DNA from: Gemmatimonadota bacterium
Lineage (GTDB): Bacteria; Gemmatimonadota; Gemmatimonadetes; Longimicrobiales; RSA9
NCBI GenBank assembly: GCA_019689775.1
Contig: JADGGV010000088.1
Location: forward strand, 1 to 10,856
Length of the DNA: 10,856 bases
Reading direction: 5' to 3'
The stretch's first letter is position 1; each line of letters starts with the position of its first letter. Below the pieces are notes generated by a model. That model made no database searches, was not told the origin of the DNA, and saw only the letters and a program-made list of their open reading frames with translations. Shown in pieces: positions 6,617-10,856 of this stretch. The position numbers were made by a program, and so were the translations under genes.

Positions 6617-9580
6617 TCAGTAGCGGACGTTGAGCCGGACCAGGATCCGCCTCTCCGCGGGGATGGTGAAGAACTCCTGGTTCTCGCCGTAGACCGTCTC
6701 CGGGTCGAGCCCCGTGAACTTGGTCCAGGTGGCCAGGTTACGGGCGGATACGGTGAGCGTCGCATCCTGCATCGAGAGCCGGCCCAGGAGCGAGGTCGGC
6801 AGGCGATAGCTCAGCGACACCTCGCGCAGCTTCAGGAACGAGCCGTCCTCGATGTACGCCTCGTTCACGCTCCCGAACGCCACCGGGTTGCCGTTCAGGT
6901 CGATGAACGGGCCGAACCGGCGCAGCCGCTCCTCCTTCGAGAGCTTGTCCGGAATGACGAAGTTCGCGTCGTTGCGGAACTGCCGCTCGCGGAACTGGCC
7001 GCTGCCGTTGTAGCGCTTGACGTCCCCGTGGTAGTCGAGCTGCCCGTACAGCGTGATGCGCTTGAAGAGGTTGAGCGTGGTGCCGAACGTCCCCTCGATC
7101 CCGGGCACCACGTTGCCCACCAGGGTGAGCGCGGTGTCGACGACGGCGATGGTGTCGCGCAGCTCGAGGATCCGGTAGGCGGCGAAGCCGTTCACCGGCA
7201 TCCCCTCGGCCACGCGGTTCAACGTGCCGTACGGCGCGATGCCGCCGAGCGACACGACCTCGTTGTGCAGCGTGTTGATCGAGAGCCGCGACTCGAGGCC
7301 GACGTTCTCCAGCGTCAGGATCCGGCCCGTCAGCGCCAGCTCGAGGCCGCGGTTGACGATCTTGCCGATGTTGACGTACGGGTTCTGGCTGAAGCCGAGC
7401 GACGGCGAGATCGGCCGGCGCAGGATCGCGTCCGTCGTCGTCTTGTCGAAGTAGGTCAGGTCGATGCCGAGCCGGTCGTTGAGCGCGGCGGCCTCGAAGC
7501 CCGCCTCGAGCTCCGAGCCCCGTTCCGGCTTGAGCTTCGAGTTGCCGGGGTCGTACGGCACCACACCGGGGTGCGTGGACCCGTCGAGCGTCGCGTACGG
7601 CGTCGGGTTGAAGAGCGCGAGCGCGCCATCCGTCGGCGAGCGGCCCGTCTGGCCGAACGAGGCGCGGAGGCGCATGGTCGGGAAGATCCGCCCGAGCCCG
7701 CCGTCCTTCCAGAAGCCCTCCTCCGAGATGACGTAGGACGCGCCCACGCTCGGGCTCAGGAAGTACTTCGACTCGGTGCCGAAGGCGGAGTTGCGGTCCA
7801 GCCGCGCCGCGCCCTTCAGGTACAGCCGGTCCCAGAAGCTGAGCTGGAGCTGGCCGAAGAAGCCGTTCGAGCGGTTCTTGGCGATGCGCTCGTCGCTGCT
7901 GCGCTGCGAGGCGGCGCCGATCGAGTTGGCGGGGTTCGCCACGAGCCCCGTCCCCGTCGTCAGGATGACGTCGTCGTCGTAGATGATCGTCTGGAGGCCG
8001 ACGGAGAGGTCGGCGCGGACCGACGGCGAGAGGTCGAGGTAGCCGCTCCCCAGGTAGTCGATCGTCCAGTGGTCGTTGTTCTCGCGCGCCTGCTGGATCT
8101 GCCCCGAGTTGAGCTGGTCGGAGCCGAACCACGCGAGGTCGTTCTTCGGGTAGAAGACGGTCGCGTTCGTGCGCGTCAGATCGCCCCCCACGATGAGGCG
8201 CTGCGTGATGCGCGACGTGGGCGTCCAGTTGAGCGCGACCCGCGGCTCGAAGCGCCAGGCGTCGTCGATGTTCTGAAGCGAGGCGCGGCCCTCCTTCTGC
8301 CCGAAGCCCGCATACCACCCGTCCGCCGCCTCACCCACGCTCAGCGCGTTCCCCAGCATCCCGCCGGCAACGAAGCCGTAGATGCTGTTGTCGCTGTTGG
8401 GCAGCCGCGTCTTCGTCCGCATCAGCCCGAAACCGGTCTCGATGCGGACGTTGTTCGCCGGGAAGAAGTCCGCGTTCGTGCGGAACGCCGTCCGACTGAA
8501 GGAGTTGTTCGGCACGGTCCCCTGCTCGCGCTCGGTTTGCGCCGAGACGAACATGCTGTACTTCTCCGTGCCGCCGCGCAGCTGCCAGGAGAGTTGCTTC
8601 GTGTTGCCGGGGTTGAAGACGTCGTAGCGCTCGAGCGGGTTGTCGCTGACGATCGTCCCCTCGGCCTTCCCCTGGCAGATCTTGTGGGCCATCGCCGAGC
8701 CCGAGCAGACCGCGTAGTTCGCGGGCGGGGTGAAGTTCGTCGTCAGCCGGCCGTACTCGACGGCGATGTTCTGGCTGAAGCCGCCGCCGGAGCGGCCGCG
8801 CTTCGTGATGATGTTGACCACGCCGGCCGAGGCGTCCGCGCCGTAAAGCGTGGCCGCCGCGGGCCCCTTGACGACCTCGATCGACTCGATGTCGTCCGGG
8901 TTCAGGTCGTTCAGCCGGCTGACGCCCTGACCGAGCACGCTGTAGATCTGCGCGCCGTTGGTGTTGGTATCCCCGGAGCGGCTGTCGGCCCGCACGCCGT
9001 CGATGAAGATGAGCGGGTCGTTCGAGAGGGAGATCGAGGAGACGCCGCGGATGCGGATCTTGGCCGCGGTGCCGGACGAGCCCGAGCCCTGGTAGATGGT
9101 GACGCCCGGGACGCGCGCCTGGAGCATGTTCTGCACGTTGACGATCGGCGCCACCTGCGTGATGCGGGCCGCGTCCAGCTTCTCGACCTTCGCGGCCTGG
9201 GCCCGGACCTGCTGCCGGCCCGCCGTCCCCGTGACCACGACCTGCTCGAGCTGGACCGCCTGCTCCGTCATGGTCACGTCCTGCTGGACGCTGCCGCCCT
9301 CGAGCCGCAGCGGCACCTCCACGTTCCGGTAGCCGATGCTCTGCACGTGGAGCGTCGCGCTCGCCGTCGCGGCCCCGGCCGGCACGACCAACCGGTAGGT
9401 GCCCACGTCGTTCGTGACCGTCGCGAGGTTCAGCTCCGGTATGGCGACGTAGGCACCGCGCACCGGCTCGGAGGTGCGTGTCCGCACCGTGCCGGTGACG
9501 ACCGTCGCTTGCTGTGCCGAGAGTGCCAGCGGCACCGCCAGGCCGAGTGCGACCGACGTCAATAGCCGTCTAAGGGTCAT
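6617..9580 (-). CDS. SusC/RagA-family TonB-linked outer-membrane receptor
   Basis: A 987-residue outer-membrane importer. A signal peptide ends near Ala22. Residues 25-105 form the carboxypeptidase-regulatory-like domain (TGTVRTRTSEPVRGAYV, then NDVGTYRLVVPAG). A TonB-box-like LEQVVVTG follows at 111-118. The plug spans about 125-262, with IRIRGVSSISLSNDPLIFIDG (175-195) and NPDDIESIEVVKGPAAATLYGADASAGVVNIITKRG (227-262), the diagnostic SusC/RagA plug signature. The rest is a beta-barrel rich in alternating strands, ending in RLNVRY with a terminal aromatic residue as expected for Bam-dependent insertion. Cys292 and Cys302 lie close together early in the barrel and may pair. The ATG at 9580 is chosen because GGAGAGG precedes it by 6 nt and a signal peptide follows; the frame is open 151 codons further upstream but that part reads as leader. 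It forms an operon with the SusD-like gene. Confidence 0.95.
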   Translation of the reverse strand: MTLRRLLTSVALGLAVPLALSAQQATVVTGTVRTRTSEPVRGAYVAIPELNLATVTNDVGTYRLVVPAGAATASATLHVQSIGYRNVEVPLRLEGGSVQQDVTMTEQAVQLEQVVVTGTAGRQQVRAQAAKVEKLDAARITQVAPIVNVQNMLQARVPGVTIYQGSGSSGTAAKIRIRGVSSISLSNDPLIFIDGVRADSRSGDTNTNGAQIYSVLGQGVSRLNDLNPDDIESIEVVKGPAAATLYGADASAGVVNIITKRGRSGGGFSQNIAVEYGRLTTNFTPPANYAVCSGSAMAHKICQGKAEGTIVSDNPLERYDVFNPGNTKQLSWQLRGGTEKYSMFVSAQTEREQGTVPNNSFSRTAFRTNADFFPANNVRIETGFGLMRTKTRLPNSDNSIYGFVAGGMLGNALSVGEAADGWYAGFGQKEGRASLQNIDDAWRFEPRVALNWTPTSRITQRLIVGGDLTRTNATVFYPKNDLAWFGSDQLNSGQIQQARENNDHWTIDYLGSGYLDLSPSVRADLSVGLQTIIYDDDVILTTGTGLVANPANSIGAASQRSSDERIAKNRSNGFFGQLQLSFWDRLYLKGAARLDRNSAFGTESKYFLSPSVGASYVISEEGFWKDGGLGRIFPTMRLRASFGQTGRSPTDGALALFNPTPYATLDGSTHPGVVPYDPGNSKLKPERGSELEAGFEAAALNDRLGIDLTYFDKTTTDAILRRPISPSLGFSQNPYVNIGKIVNRGLELALTGRILTLENVGLESRLSINTLHNEVVSLGGIAPYGTLNRVAEGMPVNGFAAYRILELRDTIAVVDTALTLVGNVVPGIEGTFGTTLNLFKRITLYGQLDYHGDVKRYNGSGQFRERQFRNDANFVIPDKLSKEERLRRFGPFIDLNGNPVAFGSVNEAYIEDGSFLKLREVSLSYRLPTSLLGRLSMQDATLTVSARNLATWTKFTGLDPETVYGENQEFFTIPAERRILVRLNVRY

Positions 9581-9618
9581 CTGCTGCCTCTCCGGTGGGG
9601 TGGCGAGGAGACGCACCG

Positions 9619-9650
9619 CCGACGGACGTGATCGCCCCGCGATGCGTCGG
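9619..9650 (-). promoter_or_regulatory. Possible hairpin in the leader of the SusC-like gene
   Basis: CCGACG pairs with CGTCGG, enclosing a second stem of ATCGC with GCGAT and a 3-nt loop, with an unequal internal bulge. It ends about 26 nt before the ribosome site and so could affect access to it. A smaller pairing (GCGTC at 9741-9745 with GACGC at 9758-9762) lies upstream. Both are modest structures and may be chance given the base composition. Confidence 0.3.
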
Positions 9651-9812
9651 GATACAGACGACAGCACCACGCCGCCCCGGATGCGACGGGGCAACGGGGT
9701 ATTGGCCCCAGTTGGCTGAACCCAGAGAACGACGCGCCCTGCGTCGAAAGGAACGCTGACGCGGGTCGGTGTGCGGCCGCCCCGCGTCCTTTTTCTCGGT
9801 GGGAGTGGGGAA

Positions 9813-9841
9813 GAATTACCGCGTCCGTCGAGGCGTGTCAA
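9813..9841 (-). promoter_or_regulatory. Candidate promoter of the SusC/SusD-like operon
   Basis: On the minus strand a perfect TTGACA (9841-9836) is preceded by an A-run (GAAAAAAGC) resembling an UP element. It is followed after 17 nt by TAATTC, in the context GGTAATTC. The -35 element is exact; the -10 is poor, though this is the most AT-rich spot in the region. Transcription would start near 9806. Confidence 0.5.
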
Positions 9842-9966
9842 GCTTTTTTCGGGACGGGGGAGGCGCGTCGAGCCGCCGCGGTGAGACCCGCCCGTGGGAC
9901 GCCCCTCGACCCCGGCGGCGGCCGCCGCGGTTCCCGCCGACGGTGCCGGCGGACGCGACGTCGTCG

Positions 9967-9996
9967 TTGACCGCCGCGTTGGCCGCGCGCCAGATT
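9967..9996 (+). promoter_or_regulatory. Candidate promoter of the plug lipoprotein gene
   Basis: TTGACC, five of six to consensus, and CAGATT, three of six, are spaced 18 nt apart. The start would fall near 10003, about 40 nt before the GTG. Confidence 0.33.
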
Positions 9997-10032
9997 GGGC
10001 GCCGCCGGCTCCTCCCCCGCGGCTCCCCTCCA

Positions 10033-10038
10033 AGGAGG
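10033..10038 (+). promoter_or_regulatory. Consensus ribosome binding site fixing the GTG start at 10045
   Basis: AGGAGG within AAGGAGG lies 6 nt before GTG. It is the strongest ribosome site noticed in the window. It decides the start against the open frame that runs back to 9769, because a signal peptide follows this GTG at once. Confidence 0.85.
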
Positions 10039-10044
10039 CTCACC

Positions 10045-10509
10045 GTGTCCGCTGGCAAGCCGATCCTGCTGCTCCTCGTCGTCGCCTCGCTCGCCTGCCG
10101 CACGCACGGCGCGGCGCCGGCGGCGGCGCCCTCCGGCGGTCAGGTCATCACCGCCGGCCAGATCGCCCGGTCGGGGGCGCGCAACGCCTGGGAGGCGCTC
10201 CAGAAATTCGCGAGCCAGTTCAGCTTCCAGGAGAGGTCCGGGCGGGCGACGGGGATGCGTTACCGCGGGAAATCCTCGATCCTGCTCACGGAGTCACCGC
10301 TCGTCGTGGTGGACGGCGCCGAGGTGTCCGACTTCCGGGTGCTCCAGGACATTCCGGCGGCGGACATCGATGAGCTTCGTGTCCTCTCCAGCACCGACGG
10401 GGCGACGTTCTACGGCCTCCGCGCGGGGAGCGGGGTCATCCTGATCCGCACGCAGCAGGCGACGCCGCCCGCGCACGGCACCGGCTCGCGGGCGACGACG
10501 GCGCGTTAG
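10045..10509 (+). CDS. Small plug-only TonB domain protein, predicted lipoprotein
   Basis: A 154-residue protein. Residues 1-18 are a hydrophobic signal ending in ASLAC, with Cys18 the likely lipidated residue; the -3 position is serine rather than the usual leucine or valine, so lipidation is probable, not certain. A short Ala/Pro-rich linker leads into an isolated plug domain: QVITAGQIARSG (33-44), SPLVVVDGAEVS (84-95), ADIDELRVL (106-114), FYGLRAGSGVILIRT (122-136). These match, in order, the plug motifs of the adjacent SusC-like receptor and of the 242-residue protein at the other end of the operon. There is no regulatory-like domain and no barrel. The polar C-terminal tail is about 18 residues. 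It is transcribed away from the receptor gene and ends with its stop interlocked with that of the minus-strand gene beyond. Its function is unknown. Confidence 0.85.
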   Translation: MSAGKPILLLLVVASLACRTHGAAPAAAPSGGQVITAGQIARSGARNAWEALQKFASQFSFQERSGRATGMRYRGKSSILLTESPLVVVDGAEVSDFRVLQDIPAADIDELRVLSSTDGATFYGLRAGSGVILIRTQQATPPAHGTGSRATTAR

Positions 10510-10856
10510 CGTGCCGTGGTCGCCCGCTCGATCAGCAGCGACGTGAGCAACTGGCCGGGCGCCACGGCGTAGACCGGCCACGATTCCCCGCGCAGCCCCG
10601 CCACCATCCCCGCCGCCGTCGCCCACGCCGCGGACACCAGCAGACCCTTGACGAGGTCGCCGCGCCCGCGATTGGCGAGGTGCACGCCGAGCGGAATGAG
10701 CACGCCACCGACGACGAGCGGCCCGATCGTGCCGTGCGCCGTCAGGCAGCGCGTCTCGCAATCCTTCCCGATCTGACGGCCGAGCCCCACGCCGAGGAAC
10801 CCGCCCGCGGCGGCGCCCGGCGGGCGGGGGGGGGGGGGGGGCCCCCGGCGGGCCGG
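10506..10856 (-). CDS. Small glycine-rich membrane protein, 5' end missing
   Basis: From a possible GTG at 10790 the protein has 94 residues, but the frame stays open to the right edge and the codons just upstream read GAAAGGFLG, in keeping with a glycine-rich membrane segment. The true start therefore probably lies further right, in or beyond the poly-G run. Three hydrophobic segments are visible: IGPLVVGGVLIPLGVHLA, LVKGLLVSAAWATAAGMVAGL and VYAVAPGQLLTSLLI. A CETRC cysteine pair lies between the glycine-rich part and the first of them. I do not recognise the family. The residues upstream of about position 10825 become a proline run coded by poly-C and should not be trusted. Its stop overlaps that of the convergent plug gene by 4 nt. 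Confidence 0.6.
   Translation of the reverse strand, partial: PARRGPPPPPRPPGAAAGGFLGVGLGRQIGKDCETRCLTAHGTIGPLVVGGVLIPLGVHLANRGRGDLVKGLLVSAAWATAAGMVAGLRGESWPVYAVAPGQLLTSLLIERATTAR
10816..10853. repeat. Poly-G run of 16 flanked by a 10-bp direct repeat
   Basis: CCCGGCGGGC occurs at 10816-10825 and again at 10844-10853, with sixteen consecutive G residues (10826-10841) and CC between them. A long homopolymer beside a duplicated edge at the very end of the sequence is typical of an assembly or sequencing artefact. It could also be a real slippage-prone tract within or near the start of the partial gene. Confidence 0.7.

Larger units (their letters stand above)
9581..10044. other. 464-nt divergent intergenic region with the long leader of the SusC-like gene
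   Basis: The region separates the leftward SusC-like operon from the rightward plug lipoprotein gene. It contains one candidate promoter in each direction. If the leftward promoter is right, about 225 nt of untranslated leader (9806 to 9581) precede the receptor. The leader holds several possible hairpins and a GGAGAGG ribosome site at 9587-9593. The rightward leader would be only about 40 nt. I see no ORF, tRNA or recognisable riboswitch consensus here. Confidence 0.6.

Noticed and set aside
7028..9565. A plus-strand open frame of about 845 codons opposite the SusC-like gene
   Set aside because: It is an antisense shadow: highly charged, repetitive in Arg/Val/Asp/Leu, and without a signal, domain or ribosome site.
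4490..9580. A classical polysaccharide utilisation locus
   Set aside because: A SusC/SusD-like pair is present, but there is no carbohydrate-active enzyme, hybrid two-component sensor or sigma/anti-sigma pair in the window.
9836..9849. T-run at 9844-9849 as a rho-independent terminator on the plus strand
   Set aside because: No convincing stem precedes it and no plus-strand gene ends upstream; it fits better as the A-run upstream of the leftward TTGACA.
9581..10033. N-terminal extension of the SusC-like protein by up to 151 residues
   Set aside because: The added sequence is Arg/Gly/Pro-rich and would bury the signal peptide. A good ribosome site lies directly before the ATG at 9580.

Overview
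This window is very GC-rich and gene-dense. It most resembles a member of the Gemmatimonadota or a related soil or sediment bacterium. That placement is inferred from the mix of a SusC/SusD-type outer-membrane uptake pair, a secreted S9 peptidase with a GCSGGG nucleophile elbow, small plug-only proteins and high GC. No rRNA or other phylogenetic marker is present to confirm it. No tRNA, rRNA, CRISPR array, insertion sequence or phage gene was seen.

Left block, minus strand (about 1-2184): a tight three-gene operon encodes a small metal-binding cupin, the folate enzyme FolK and a lipoprotein with a zinc-metallopeptidase HELVH motif. Adjacent genes overlap (38 nt between cupin and folK, and a 4-nt ATGA overlap between folK and the peptidase). 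A further gene may begin 12 nt downstream and run off the left edge.

Centre (2185-4482): a divergent intergenic region of about 230 nt carries candidate promoters in both directions. It is followed on the plus strand by a secreted prolyl-oligopeptidase-family (S9) peptidase with an N-terminal beta-propeller and a complete Ser/Asp/His triad. The peptidase runs tail-to-tail into the next block with only 7 nt between stop codons.

Right block, minus strand (9580 down to 4490): a SusC-like TonB-dependent receptor, a SusD-like lipoprotein 24 nt downstream and, after a 117-nt gap with two strong GC-rich hairpins, a 242-residue protein made of a carboxypeptidase-regulatory-like domain plus a TonB plug domain with no beta-barrel. 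The SusC gene has a candidate promoter with a perfect TTGACA about 230 nt upstream, so its mRNA probably has a long structured leader. Divergent from it on the plus strand (10045-10509) is a second barrel-less plug protein, a 154-residue predicted lipoprotein with a perfect AAGGAGG ribosome site. The right edge holds a partial small membrane protein on the minus strand and a 16-base poly-G run that looks like an assembly end.

Reading of the whole: SusC and SusD would form an outer-membrane import complex. With an S9 peptidase next door and no glycoside hydrolase in view, peptides are at least as likely a cargo as glycans. The most unusual feature is that three related plug domains lie within about 6 kb: one in a complete receptor and two as separate small secreted proteins on either side of it.
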